Source: Gordonia soli NBRC 108243 (GTDB lineage Bacteria > Actinomycetota > Actinomycetes > Mycobacteriales > Mycobacteriaceae). Taken from it: 64,000 bases of DNA. The notes below the pieces were generated by a model. That model made no database searches. It was not told the origin of the DNA and was given only the letters and a program-made list of their open reading frames with translations. The position numbers were made by a program, and so were the translations under genes. Shown one piece after another: positions 35,513-44,572 of the stretch (positions within the stretch are counted from its first letter, which is position 1; every line of letters begins with the position of its first letter). The stretch covers positions 1 through 64,000 of the forward strand of contig NZ_BANX01000001.1 in the NCBI RefSeq assembly GCF_000334455.1, given 5' to 3'.

Positions 35513-37345
35513 TCAGCCGCTCTTCCACGCCGACCAGAGTCGCGCGTACCGACCACCTGCTGCGACGAGCTGATCGTGGGTTCCCTGCTCGAGGACCCGG
35601 CCGTCCTCGAGGACGACGACCCGGTCGGCCGCGACGGCCTGTGTCAGTCGGTGCGCGACCACCAGCGTGGTGCGGCCATCGGTGGCCGCCAGCGCCGCGG
35701 ACTCGAGATCCCGTGCCCCCGAGCTGCCTGCCTCGGCGGTCGCCTCGTCGAGCACCGCGATGGCCGGATCTGCGAGGACCAGACGGGCCAGCGCCAACTG
35801 CTGCGCCTGCGCCGACGTCACGTCGTGTCCGCCCTCGCCGACGATGGTGTCCATGCCGTCGGGCAGATGGTCCACCCAGTCGTCCGCGCCGACCGTCTCG
35901 AGCGCCGCGCGTACGGCATCCCGATCAGCTGTCGGGGCGGCCAGCCGCAGGTCCTCGACGAGCGGTCCCGCGAACACGTGCACCTCCTGGCTGACGATCG
36001 CGATGTGCCGACGCATCTCGTCGGCCCCGAGCTCGGCCAGCGTGGTCCCGCCGATCCGCACCGTGCCCGACGTCGGGTCGATCGATCCGGCCGCGATCGC
36101 TGCGATGGTCGACTTCCCCGCACCGGTGGACCCGACCAATGCGACGGTCTCGCCCGCACCGACGGTGAGGTCGATCCCGTGCAGCACCTCGTGCGCACGC
36201 GGCGAACCGTCGTCCGGATCTGAGGTGTTTCGCTCGTAGGAATGACGCAGCCCGATCACGTCGAGAGTCGAACCCGACGGGCTACGGCCGGTACCGACGA
36301 CGCGCTCGCCGGGCATGTCGATGACCCCGACGAGACGAGCGAGGCTGGCGCCCGCCGACTGGACGTCGTCGAAGGACATCATCAGCATCCCGATGGGGTT
36401 GAACAGTCGGTGGAACAGCAGCGCCGCCGTCGTCACCTGACCGACGGTGACGGTGCCCGCGGTGAGGTCGCTGCCGTCCACGAACAGGAATCCCGCCGCG
36501 AGGATCACCGACAACCCGACGCATTCGGCCCGGTTGCTGCGGGAACCGAATCTCGTCAACAGCCCGAAGACGCGGATGCTGATGTCGCGGGAGACACCCG
36601 ACGCGGCGTCGATCTCGGCGAGATGCGCCTCCTCGAGACCGTAGGCGCGCACCGTTCGCGATCCCCGCATGCTGCTGATCAGCGCCTCCGACCGTCGGCC
36701 CATCGCGACACGCTCAGCGGCATAGAGCGGACCGGACCGCGGCAGGTACCAGCGCAGGGCGAGTACGTACATCGGCAACGCGACGAGACCTGCGAGTCCG
36801 AGCCGCCAGTCGAGACCGAGCATCGCGACCACGCTCAGCACGACCAGCAGCAGCGCCGAGACGATGTTGGGGATGACCTCGCCCACGGACTTGGCCATCA
36901 CGGCGACATCGTCACCCACCCGCGAGAGCAGGTCGCCCTTGCCGACGTTCTCGAGCGTGCTGATCGGCAGGTGCAGCGCCCGGCGCAGCACCCTCTCCCG
37001 GAGCGACGCGAGGATGCCCTCACCGAGTCGGCTGATCAGGTAGGTGCTCAGTGCGGTGAATACACCACCGACCAGCGCAGCCGCCGCGATCACCACGACC
37101 ACCGTGACGATCGTGGAGGTCGGGGCCCGCTCGGTGACGCGGTCGACGAGCACGCCGAAGACGTAGACCGGGATCACCGACATCGCCGCGGCCACCGCGC
37201 CGACGAGGATCGTCACCGCGGTCAGCCACGGTCGTCGTCGCAGTTCGTTCGCGAGGAAGACCCCGGAGCGTCGACCGGTGGCGATCGGCAGCAGCTCGGC
37301 TGCGGGACCGGTCATCGGGGCATCGGTCATCGGGGCATCGGTCAC
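35513..37345 (-). CDS. ABC exporter half-transporter with degenerate signature motif
   Basis: A 610-aa half-transporter: six TM helices (about residues 30-330) and an ATPase domain. Walker A GSTGAGKST and Walker B AIAVLDEATAEAG with catalytic Glu are intact, as is the H-loop VVAHRL. The signature normally LSGGQ reads TSAQAQ, which is non-functional by family rules. It starts with GTG overlapping the upstream half-transporter stop, implying a 1:1 heterodimer. The N-terminus has MTDAP duplicated. The substrate is unknown. It completes the consensus ATP site of the pair. Confidence 0.92.
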   Translation of the reverse strand: MTDAPMTDAPMTGPAAELLPIATGRRSGVFLANELRRRPWLTAVTILVGAVAAAMSVIPVYVFGVLVDRVTERAPTSTIVTVVVVIAAAALVGGVFTALSTYLISRLGEGILASLRERVLRRALHLPISTLENVGKGDLLSRVGDDVAVMAKSVGEVIPNIVSALLLVVLSVVAMLGLDWRLGLAGLVALPMYVLALRWYLPRSGPLYAAERVAMGRRSEALISSMRGSRTVRAYGLEEAHLAEIDAASGVSRDISIRVFGLLTRFGSRSNRAECVGLSVILAAGFLFVDGSDLTAGTVTVGQVTTAALLFHRLFNPIGMLMMSFDDVQSAGASLARLVGVIDMPGERVVGTGRSPSGSTLDVIGLRHSYERNTSDPDDGSPRAHEVLHGIDLTVGAGETVALVGSTGAGKSTIAAIAAGSIDPTSGTVRIGGTTLAELGADEMRRHIAIVSQEVHVFAGPLVEDLRLAAPTADRDAVRAALETVGADDWVDHLPDGMDTIVGEGGHDVTSAQAQQLALARLVLADPAIAVLDEATAEAGSSGARDLESAALAATDGRTTLVVAHRLTQAVAADRVVVLEDGRVLEQGTHDQLVAAGGRYARLWSAWKSG

Positions 37346-39111
37346 CGGAGCACCACCTCTGCGTAGCGCCGGTCGCCGTCGGCCAGCTGACGGTGGGTGC
37401 CCTCGGTGACCACGCGACCGTCGTCGACCACCACCACACGGTCGGTGACGGCAAGCAACGCCGGACTCGTGGTGATCAGGATCGTGGTGTTCAGGCGTGT
37501 GGTGTACGAGCCTGTGGTGTTCGAGCCTGTGGTGTTCGAGCCTGTGGTGTGCGGGTGTCCGCCACCGTGCCGGACGTCGCGGATCCCGGCGGCAACGGAG
37601 TGCTCGGTCACGGCATCGACTGCGGTGGTCGGGTCGTGCAGGACCAGGACCGGCGGCGCGGCAGCCAGGGCTCGCGCAAGCGCGACGCGCTGACGCTGCC
37701 CTCCGGACAGGCTCGCTCCGCGGTCGGTGATGACGTGTTCGAGTCCGTCGTCGTGCAACGCCACGACGTCGCTCGTCGCCGATGCCGCCAGATAGGGGTC
37801 GAGGTCACGGCCGTCGTCGGCGCGCGCGGTGATGTTGGAGCGGAGACTGCCGGCGAACAGGTCGGTGAGATGGGGCTCGACGAGCACCGAGCGTCGGAGT
37901 CCGGCGAGATCGAGGTCGCGGACCGGGATCCCGCCGACGGCGACGATGCCGTCGTAGTCGTCGACGGACACCTGTCCCGACAGGATCCGGGCCAGCGCCT
38001 CACCGTCCTGCGCGCGCAGTGGAACGATGCCCAGCACCTCGCCGGGGGCCGCCGACAGGTCCATGCCGGCCAGCGACCGATAGCTGACGCCCTTCACGGC
38101 GATGTCCGTGGTGGTCGGGACGGTCGACCCGCTGTCGGGAAGAGCATGCTCGGCGCCCAACACCATGGCGAGGCGGTCGGCCGAACCCCGGACGACGGCG
38201 GCGATCCCCGGCAGACGGGACATCGTGGTCAGGGGTTCGATGATGAACTGCGACAGGCCGACCACGGCGATCAGCTCACCGATCGAGATGCGTCCCTCCA
38301 GGGCGAACCACCCGGCCATACCCGCGACACCGGCGGCCAGCAGCGCGCTGATGGTCGTCGACACACCCTGGTAGACGCTGTTGGCACGTGCCATCGCGAG
38401 CGTCGCATCCAACGCGGACCGGCTCGACGCGGCGAACCGCGCCGAGGCGGCCCCCTCGGCGCCGATGCCGCGCAGCGGTCGCACACCGCTGACGAGATCG
38501 GTCGCCATCCCCGACACCGCTGCCACACGAGCCTGCTGTTCGGTGGCGCGGACGGTGAGCAAGGGCGCTACCCGGTGCAGCAGGTACATGATCAGCGGAG
38601 TGGCGACGAGTACCGCGACGCCGAGCGGGATGTCGACGACGAGCAGTGCGACCGCGCACACCACCGTGGCCGTGACCGCTGCAGCGGTCCGCGCGACGAC
38701 GTCGAGGATCCAGGACGTCTTCTCGGCGTCGGAAGTGGAGACGGTCAGCAGTTCGCCCGACACCAGGTCGGTGCGGACCCCACGTGGGTGCAGCACCCGA
38801 CCGGCCACCTCGACGCGCATGGCGTGGGCCTCGCGCTGGATTGCGACGACGATGATGCGGGCACCGAACCGATAGGCGTAGGACAGCACGACGAACAGAG
38901 CCGCCAGTGCGACGAGCGAGATCACCATGGCCCGGAGGTCACCGGTCTCGACGGCCCGACCGATGATGACGCCGATAGCCACCGGGACCATCGCCTCGCA
39001 GAACTGGTGCACACAGAACAACGCCGATGATGCGATCAGCCGACCGCGTTGGCGGGTCATCGTGCGCTTGAGCACCGCACCGCCGGTGACCGCCGGCCCC
39101 TCTGCTGACAT
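37342..39111 (-). CDS. ABC exporter half-transporter lacking Walker A
   Basis: A 589-aa half-transporter with six TM helices and a diverged ATPase domain. Where Walker A should be the sequence reads GIVPLRAQDGEALARIL, with no GxxGxGK(S/T); Walker B reads LVLHDPTTAVD, with DE changed to HD, and the H-loop His is lost (ITTSPALL). The signature LSGGQRQRVALARAL is intact. It can therefore only lend its signature to the partner's site. A 15-bp tandem repeat inserts NTTGS-like units after Walker B. ATG 39111 has only a weak SD. Confidence 0.9.
   Translation of the reverse strand: MSAEGPAVTGGAVLKRTMTRQRGRLIASSALFCVHQFCEAMVPVAIGVIIGRAVETGDLRAMVISLVALAALFVVLSYAYRFGARIIVVAIQREAHAMRVEVAGRVLHPRGVRTDLVSGELLTVSTSDAEKTSWILDVVARTAAAVTATVVCAVALLVVDIPLGVAVLVATPLIMYLLHRVAPLLTVRATEQQARVAAVSGMATDLVSGVRPLRGIGAEGAASARFAASSRSALDATLAMARANSVYQGVSTTISALLAAGVAGMAGWFALEGRISIGELIAVVGLSQFIIEPLTTMSRLPGIAAVVRGSADRLAMVLGAEHALPDSGSTVPTTTDIAVKGVSYRSLAGMDLSAAPGEVLGIVPLRAQDGEALARILSGQVSVDDYDGIVAVGGIPVRDLDLAGLRRSVLVEPHLTDLFAGSLRSNITARADDGRDLDPYLAASATSDVVALHDDGLEHVITDRGASLSGGQRQRVALARALAAAPPVLVLHDPTTAVDAVTEHSVAAGIRDVRHGGGHPHTTGSNTTGSNTTGSYTTRLNTTILITTSPALLAVTDRVVVVDDGRVVTEGTHRQLADGDRRYAEVVLR
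37484..37558. repeat. 15-bp tandem repeat inside the ABC gene
   Basis: Five 15-bp units begin at 37484, 37499, 37514, 37529 and 37544, with GTGGTGTTCGAGCCT exact at 37514 and 37529 and the others diverged. In frame on the minus strand they code TTGSN-like residues in a loop between the D-loop and the (lost) H-loop. An active ATPase would hardly tolerate this insertion, which fits a degenerate site. Confidence 0.85.
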
Positions 39112-39160
39112 GGGGGCCAGCCTAATGACGAGGCGATGGCCCGACCCTCGGCACCGGCCT

Positions 39161-40057
39161 TCAGGCGGCGGTGATGATCTCTCGCAAGGGTCCGACCGGA
39201 TCACCGTCGCCCAGGACCTGGATGGCGACGTGGTCGGCGCCCGCGGTCAGGTGCGCGTCGACCTGGGCACGCACGCTCGCAGCGTCACCGTGGGCGACCA
39301 GTGCGTCGATGAGTGCGTCGCTGCCGCCGTTCTCGATGTCGGCGTCGGTCCAGCCGAGTCTCTTGAGGTTGCTGACGTAATTGGTCAGGTGCAGATACGG
39401 CTGGTCCACCGGCGGCCGACCGACCGCGCGTGCCGCCGCGGCGTCGGTGTCGACGACGACCTTGTGCTCGGGGGCCAGGAGGACACCGTCACCGAGTTCG
39501 GTCCGTGCGATCTCGGTGTGCGCCGGTGGCGTCAGATAGGGGTGCGCGCCGAGCGCGCGGTTCGCCGACAGTCGGAGCATCCGCGGCCCGAGGGCGGCCA
39601 GCAGTCGACGTTCGGTCGGCACGTTCTTCTCGTCGAGGACGTCGAGGTATGCGCTCACCGCGTCGTAGGGCTTCTGATACTCCGCGGTGGCCTCCGGATG
39701 GCCGGCGCCGACACCGAGATAGAAGCGACCCGGGAAATCGGCCTCCAACTCGTGGAATTCGTCGGCGATGGCGGCGGCGTCGGTGTTCCAGATGTTCACG
39801 ATGCCGGTCGCGACGGTGATGTTCTCGGTCGCGTCGAGGACCTTGCGTACCGGTCGGAGGTGCTCGGGAGACCCGCCCAGCCAGATCGTGCCGTAGCCCA
39901 GTTCCTCGATGGCCCGTGCCTGGTCCGGGGAGAACTTCCCGAACCAGCCCCACGTGCCATGGGTGCCGAAGCGTGCGATGTGCGCGGCCCGATCGGCCGC
40001 GCCTGAGTTGTCGGTGCTCGTGGTCTCGGTGCTCGTGGTGTCGGGGGTGGGAGCCAT
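39161..40057 (-). CDS. LLM-class F420-dependent oxidoreductase
   Basis: A 298-aa TIM-barrel protein of the luciferase-like monooxygenase family, close to the mycobacterial F420-dependent type (fixed order: GYGTIWLGGSPEHLRPV, NITVATGIVNIWN, GRFYLGVGAGHPEA). Residues 1-25 are Thr/Ser-rich. Cofactor F420 rather than FMN is inferred from this subfamily. It is divergent from a second LLM gene. ATG 40057 lacks a strong SD. Confidence 0.85.
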   Translation of the reverse strand: MAPTPDTTSTETTSTDNSGAADRAAHIARFGTHGTWGWFGKFSPDQARAIEELGYGTIWLGGSPEHLRPVRKVLDATENITVATGIVNIWNTDAAAIADEFHELEADFPGRFYLGVGAGHPEATAEYQKPYDAVSAYLDVLDEKNVPTERRLLAALGPRMLRLSANRALGAHPYLTPPAHTEIARTELGDGVLLAPEHKVVVDTDAAAARAVGRPPVDQPYLHLTNYVSNLKRLGWTDADIENGGSDALIDALVAHGDAASVRAQVDAHLTAGADHVAIQVLGDGDPVGPLREIITAA

Positions 40058-40189
40058 GTCCCAGGCAACCGGGGTGTCGGAAACCGTATTCCCGATGCGG
40101 TCCCACCGCCCGCCGAGAACTCGCCCGACATCGGCTCATCGAGCGCGAAAGTGTTGGCCCCGAGCGTAACCCGACGGGAAGGTGGACCC

Positions 40190-41548
40190 GTGCCTGCGAA
40201 TCCACCGTCTCTGCATCTGAACGCCTTCATCTATCCGGCGGGTCACCACGAGGCGGCCTGGCGACATCCGCTCTCGCAGCCGGAGCGGATCTTCGACGCC
40301 GACTACTACCACCAGATCGCGCAGACGGCGGAGGCCGCGCACTTCGACGCGATCTTCTTCGCCGACGGTCCGGTCCTCCATTCAGGTCCCCAGCACAGCA
40401 CCGCAGGCCGGCTCGAGCCGATCTCGTTGCTCACCAGCATCGCCGGTGCCACGAGCCGGATCGGTCTGATCGCCACGGCGTCGACGACCTATTACGAGCC
40501 GTACAACCTCGCCCGGTTGTTCTCGACCCTCGATCACCTCTCGAAGGGTCGCGCGGGCTGGAACATCGTCACCACCGCGCACGACGCGGCGGCCGAGAAC
40601 TTCGGTCTGTCGGGGCATCCGGATCCGGCACTCCGCTACGACCGCGCTCGTGAGTTCGTCGACGCCACCCTCCGCCTCTGGGACAGCTGGGAGGACGACG
40701 CGCTCGTCCTGGATCGCGCGAACGGTGTGTACGCGGACGCCGAGAAGATCCACCGCGCCGAGTTCGTGGGCAAACATCTGCAGGTGCGCGGCGCGTTCAC
40801 GGCCCCGCGCACCGCGCAGGGCCATCCGGTACTGGTCCAGGCCGGTGCATCCAACGACGGTCGGGCGTTCGCGGCGCAGTACGCCGAGGCGATCTTCACC
40901 GCGCATCAGACGCTCGAGCACGGTCGGGCTTTCTACTCCGACATCAAGTCGCGGGCCGCCGCACTCGGTCGCAACCCCGACCATGTGGTCGTCCTCCCGG
41001 GGCTCAGCCCCTTCATCGCCGACACCGAGACAGCCGCCACGGAGCTCGAGCGGGAGTTCGACGAGCTCACCGTGCCCGCCTTCGGCATCGCGCAGTTGCA
41101 GGCACTGACGGCCGTCGACCTGTCGACGTACGAGTTGGACGCACCGCTGCCGGTGAACGTCTTCGGCGACTCCGGCGACGTCACCGACAACCAGCGGAGC
41201 CGGGCACAGGTCGTCGCGGGCATCGTGACGCGCGAACAACCGACGCTGCGACAGCTGCTGCACCGTCTGGCCGGCGCGCGCGGACATCGGGTTTTCGCCG
41301 GGACGCCGGAACAGGTCGCCGACACCATCGAGGAGTGGTTCACCACCGGGGCCGCCGACGGCTTCAACGTGATGCCGCCGTACTACCCGGGCGGACTCGA
41401 GGTCTTCACCGAGCACGTGGTCCCGATCCTGCAGCGGCGCGGACTGTTCCGCACCGAGTACACCGGGACCACCCTCCGTGACCACCTCGGCCTCCCCCGG
41501 CCGGACAGCCGCTTCAGCGATCCCGCGACCGAGTCGCACGCGAGCTGA
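40190..41548 (+). CDS. FMN-dependent monooxygenase (NtaA/SnaA/DszA family)
   Basis: A 452-aa luciferase-like protein. LNAFIYPAGHHEAAWRHP at the N-terminus, FFADGPVLH, RAGWNIVTTAHDAAAENFG and VLVQAGASNDGRAFAAQYAEAIFTAHQ (shown in pieces) are hallmarks of the NtaA/SnaA/DszA group. These use FMNH2 from a separate reductase to oxidise chelators, sulphones or secondary metabolites. No reductase gene is adjacent. GTG 40190 follows GAAGGTGG; an upstream start at 40151 lacks an SD. Confidence 0.9.
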   Translation: MPANPPSLHLNAFIYPAGHHEAAWRHPLSQPERIFDADYYHQIAQTAEAAHFDAIFFADGPVLHSGPQHSTAGRLEPISLLTSIAGATSRIGLIATASTTYYEPYNLARLFSTLDHLSKGRAGWNIVTTAHDAAAENFGLSGHPDPALRYDRAREFVDATLRLWDSWEDDALVLDRANGVYADAEKIHRAEFVGKHLQVRGAFTAPRTAQGHPVLVQAGASNDGRAFAAQYAEAIFTAHQTLEHGRAFYSDIKSRAAALGRNPDHVVVLPGLSPFIADTETAATELEREFDELTVPAFGIAQLQALTAVDLSTYELDAPLPVNVFGDSGDVTDNQRSRAQVVAGIVTREQPTLRQLLHRLAGARGHRVFAGTPEQVADTIEEWFTTGAADGFNVMPPYYPGGLEVFTEHVVPILQRRGLFRTEYTGTTLRDHLGLPRPDSRFSDPATESHAS

Positions 41549-41611
41549 ACGGGTCCCACTCGACCCCGCTGCGGCGCCGTGGGTTCATGCTGGGGGCATG
41601 GGGCGCGAATC

Positions 41612-42049
41612 ATGAGGGCGGTTCTCCAACGGGTGACGGAGGCGTCGGTGGCGGTCGACGACCGGATCGTCGGAGCGCTCGACATCCCCGACGGTTGCCA
41701 CGGACTGGTCGCCCTCGTCGGGGTGACCCACGAGGACACGGCCGCCGACGCGGAGAAGCTCGCGGACAAGATCTGGCGGTTGCGCATCCTCGACGGTGAG
41801 CGGTCGGCCGCCGACCTCGACGCCCCGATCCTGGTCATCAGCCAGTTCACGCTGTACGCCAACACCGCCAAGGGCCGGCGCCCCAGTTGGAACGCTGCGG
41901 CGCCCGGACCGACCGCTGCGCCGCTGGTCGATGCGGTGGTCGCGTCACTGCGTGCAGCCGGCGCGACAGTGGCGACCGGCGAGTTCGGCGCCCACATGCG
42001 CGTCTCACTGGTCAACGACGGTCCGGTCACCATCCAGCTCGAGGTCTAG
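41612..42049 (+). CDS. dtd: D-aminoacyl-tRNA deacylase
   Basis: A 145-aa DTD enzyme that hydrolyses D-aminoacyl-tRNAs and also Gly-tRNA(Ala) mischarged by Ala[18 protein letters not shown] starts the protein; the active-site motifs SQFTLYA (about 75-81) and the C-terminal Gly-Pro motif [10 protein letters not shown] are present. An AlaRS-like gene lies 1 kb downstream. A 17-bp tandem repeat spans its stop codon. Confidence 0.95.
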   Translation: MRAVLQRVTEASVAVDDRIVGALDIPDGCHGLVALVGVTHEDTAADAEKLADKIWRLRILDGERSAADLDAPILVISQFTLYANTAKGRRPSWNAAAPGPTAAPLVDAVVASLRAAGATVATGEFGAHMRVSLVNDGPVTIQLEV

Positions 42050-42088
42050 CCCTGCTGGAGGTCTGGCCCTGCTCGAGGTCTGGCACTG
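42038..42088. repeat. 17-bp tandem repeat across the dtd stop codon
   Basis: Three 17-bp units (42038-42054, 42055-42071, 42072-42088) read CTCGAGGTCTAGCCCTG with two or three changes between copies. The first includes the end and stop codon of dtd; the others are duplicates in the dtd-fdhD gap. Recent local duplication; function unlikely. Confidence 0.85.
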
Positions 42089-42121
42089 CCGGGGATGCCG
42101 ACCGGCGAGTAGCGTGAGGCC

Positions 42122-43006
42122 ATGGGACGCATCACGGCTCGACGACGGGTCACCAGGATCCGCCGCGGCGACGATGCCGTTCCTGCGCTCGTCTCCACCC
42201 GAGCGGATCTGTTGGCCGTCGAGGAGCCGCTCGAGATCCGGGTCGACGGCGTCACGCTGACGGTCACGATGCGGACCCCGGGCCACGATGTCGAACTCGC
42301 CACCGGACTCCTGTTGGCCGAGGGCATCATCGGCGCGGCCGACGACCTGGTCACCGCACGCTATTGCGCCGGGACCGACGCCGACGGCGCCAACACCTAC
42401 AACGTCCTCGACGTGAACCTGGCATCGTCGGCACCGCCGTTCGATCCATCGATCGCACGCCACCTCACCACCACCAGCGCGTGCGGGATCTGTGGCACCA
42501 CGAGCATCGACGCCGTACGTGCGCGATCGACCCACGACCCCGGCACCGATCCGATGCAGGTCGACGTCGACACCTTGCTCGCACTGCCGGATCGCCTCCG
42601 CGCCGGCCAAGCGGTGTTCGACAAGACCGGCGGACTCCACGCCGCGGCGCTGTTCGATGCCGGAACGGATGGCGGTGGTCTCGATCCCCTCGTGCTGCGC
42701 GAGGACATCGGTCGGCACAACGCGGTCGACAAGGTCATCGGCTGGGCCGCGCAACAGGGTCTCCTCCCACTGACCGGACACATCCTCCAGGTGTCCGGGC
42801 GCGCGAGCTTCGAGCTCGTCCAGAAGGCCGCCATGGCAGGCGTTCCCGTGTTGTCGGCGGTGTCGGCGCCGTCCTCGCTGGCGGCCGAGCTGGCCTCGGA
42901 GGTGGGTATGACGTTGGCCGGCTTCGTCCGGGACGACTCACTGGTGCTCTACTCTCGCGCCGACCGCGTGCACGTCCCTGTCGGCAATCCGACCCCGGCC
43001 GGGTAG
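42122..43006 (+). CDS. fdhD: Formate dehydrogenase accessory sulfurtransferase FdhD
   Basis: A 294-aa protein delivering sulphur from a cysteine desulfurase to the molybdenum cofactor of formate dehydrogenase. The CGICG motif gives the essential Cys121-x2-Cys124; LREDIGRHNAVDKVIGWA and VSGRASFELVQKAAMAGVPVL are family signatures. No formate dehydrogenase or molybdopterin gene is in the window, so its client must be elsewhere. Confidence 0.95.
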   Translation: MGRITARRRVTRIRRGDDAVPALVSTRADLLAVEEPLEIRVDGVTLTVTMRTPGHDVELATGLLLAEGIIGAADDLVTARYCAGTDADGANTYNVLDVNLASSAPPFDPSIARHLTTTSACGICGTTSIDAVRARSTHDPGTDPMQVDVDTLLALPDRLRAGQAVFDKTGGLHAAALFDAGTDGGGLDPLVLREDIGRHNAVDKVIGWAAQQGLLPLTGHILQVSGRASFELVQKAAMAGVPVLSAVSAPSSLAAELASEVGMTLAGFVRDDSLVLYSRADRVHVPVGNPTPAG

Positions 43007-43108
43007 CAGCACAGCCACCGGGTCGGAGGTACCTCGACCTGCAGTACAGCGGACCGCGAATCCGGCAAACTGCGCGCGCATCGACCGGTCTGCTGCAACA
43101 CTTGCTCG

Positions 43109-44533
43109 ATGGATGCCCAGCAGATCCGGTCGGCCTTCCTCCAACTCGTCGCCGAACGCGGCCACACGGTGATCGACCGCGCATCGCTGGTGCCGCGTGA
43201 CGATCCGACCACCCTGTTCACCGGCAGCGGCATGCAGCCGTTGCTGCCCTATCTCCTCGGCGAGCCGCACCCGGCGGGCACCCGGCTCGCCGACGTGCAG
43301 CCCTGTGTCCGCGCACAGGACATCGAGGAAGTCGGCGACAACCGGCACACCACGTTCTTCGAGATGCTCGGGAACTGGAGCCTGGGTGACTATTTCAAGG
43401 CCGAGCAGATCCCGATGTTCTGGCACTTCCTGGTCGATGTCGTCGGGCTCGATCCGGAGCGCATCTATGTGAGCGTGTTCACCGGCGACCCGGAGCACGA
43501 CATCCCGCGCGATGACGAGAGTGCCGACATCTGGACCGAGTTGTTCACCGCCGCGGGCGTTTCGGCGGACCGCGTGGAACTGCTCACCGAGGAGCACGGC
43601 AACGAGGTGGGCAACCAAGGAGCACGCATCGCGTTCTACCAGGACAAGAACTGGTGGTCGCGCGGCGGCGGCCCCGACCAGATGATCGTCGGCGACCCCG
43701 GCGGCCCCGACTCCGAGGTCTTCTACTACTTCCCGCAGGTGGAGCACGACACCGCCTTCGGCCGCTACCCGCACCAGAACTCCGACGGTGGCCAATATCT
43801 CGAGATCGGCAACTCGGTCTTCATGCAATACCGACGCACCGGCGGTGACGGAGTGGCACCAGGCTTCGCCGAGTTGCCGCACCGCAACGTCGATTACGGC
43901 GGCGGGTTGGAACGGATCGCCGCCGCCGCGATCGACAGCCCCGACGTCTTCCGGATCAGTCTCCTGTGGCCGGTGGTCGCCGAGTTGGAGCGGCTGTCGG
44001 GAAAGTCGTACGACGATGCGACGCATGCGATGCGGATCGTCACCGACCACGTGCGCGGAGCGGTGTTCCTGGCCGCGGACGGTGTGGTCCCCAGCAACAA
44101 GGAGGCCGGCTATGTCATGCGACGACTTCTCCGGCGCGCCATTCGATTCGCCGCCGAGCTGGGTGTGGAGAACAACGTCCTGACACCGCTGGTCGACGTG
44201 ATCGCCGACCTGTACGCCGATGCCTACCCGGAGGTCGGCGAGAAGCGCGAGACCATCACCAAGGTGCTGCAGAAGGAGGAGCGCGCCTTCCGCCGCACGC
44301 TCAACAAGGGGCTACGCGAGCTGAGGCACATCGCGAAAGAACAGCGCACCATCACCGGTGACGACTTCTTCACCCTCAACGACACGTTCGGCTTTCCCGT
44401 CGAGCTCAGCACGGAAGAGGCAGGCCGCCAAGGACTATCGATCAGCTCCGACTGGCGTGCCGAGTTCGACGCCCGCCGCGAGGAGCAGCGCGCACGGTCG
44501 CAGGCCGCGACGAAGCTCGGTGCGCACGACTGA
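43109..44533 (+). CDS. Free-standing AlaRS-like protein without editing domain
   Basis: A 474-aa protein matching only the N-terminal half of alanyl-tRNA synthetase (about 880 aa). Motif 2 RHTTFFEMLGNWSLGD (79-94) and motif 3 region NVDYGGGLERI are intact, as is the tRNA-recognition helical region (MRIVTDHVRGAVFLAADGVVPSN). The protein stops after EEQRARSQAATKLGAHD, the exact point where AlaRS continues into the editing domain. GDPGGPDSE replaces the CGPC-type segment. E. coli AlaRS cut at residue 461 is known to aminoacylate, so activity is possible. It may be an auxiliary AlaRS or have another alanyl-transfer role. Confidence 0.85.
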   Translation: MDAQQIRSAFLQLVAERGHTVIDRASLVPRDDPTTLFTGSGMQPLLPYLLGEPHPAGTRLADVQPCVRAQDIEEVGDNRHTTFFEMLGNWSLGDYFKAEQIPMFWHFLVDVVGLDPERIYVSVFTGDPEHDIPRDDESADIWTELFTAAGVSADRVELLTEEHGNEVGNQGARIAFYQDKNWWSRGGGPDQMIVGDPGGPDSEVFYYFPQVEHDTAFGRYPHQNSDGGQYLEIGNSVFMQYRRTGGDGVAPGFAELPHRNVDYGGGLERIAAAAIDSPDVFRISLLWPVVAELERLSGKSYDDATHAMRIVTDHVRGAVFLAADGVVPSNKEAGYVMRRLLRRAIRFAAELGVENNVLTPLVDVIADLYADAYPEVGEKRETITKVLQKEERAFRRTLNKGLRELRHIAKEQRTITGDDFFTLNDTFGFPVELSTEEAGRQGLSISSDWRAEFDARREEQRARSQAATKLGAHD

Positions 44534-44572
44534 GCGTCGTCTGACGCATCACGCGGTCCTGACGTCGCGCTG

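Noticed and set aside
37393..39030. 545-aa plus-strand frame
   Set aside because: Antisense to the ABC half-transporter; composition is typical of shadow frames (His/Arg/Asp-rich).
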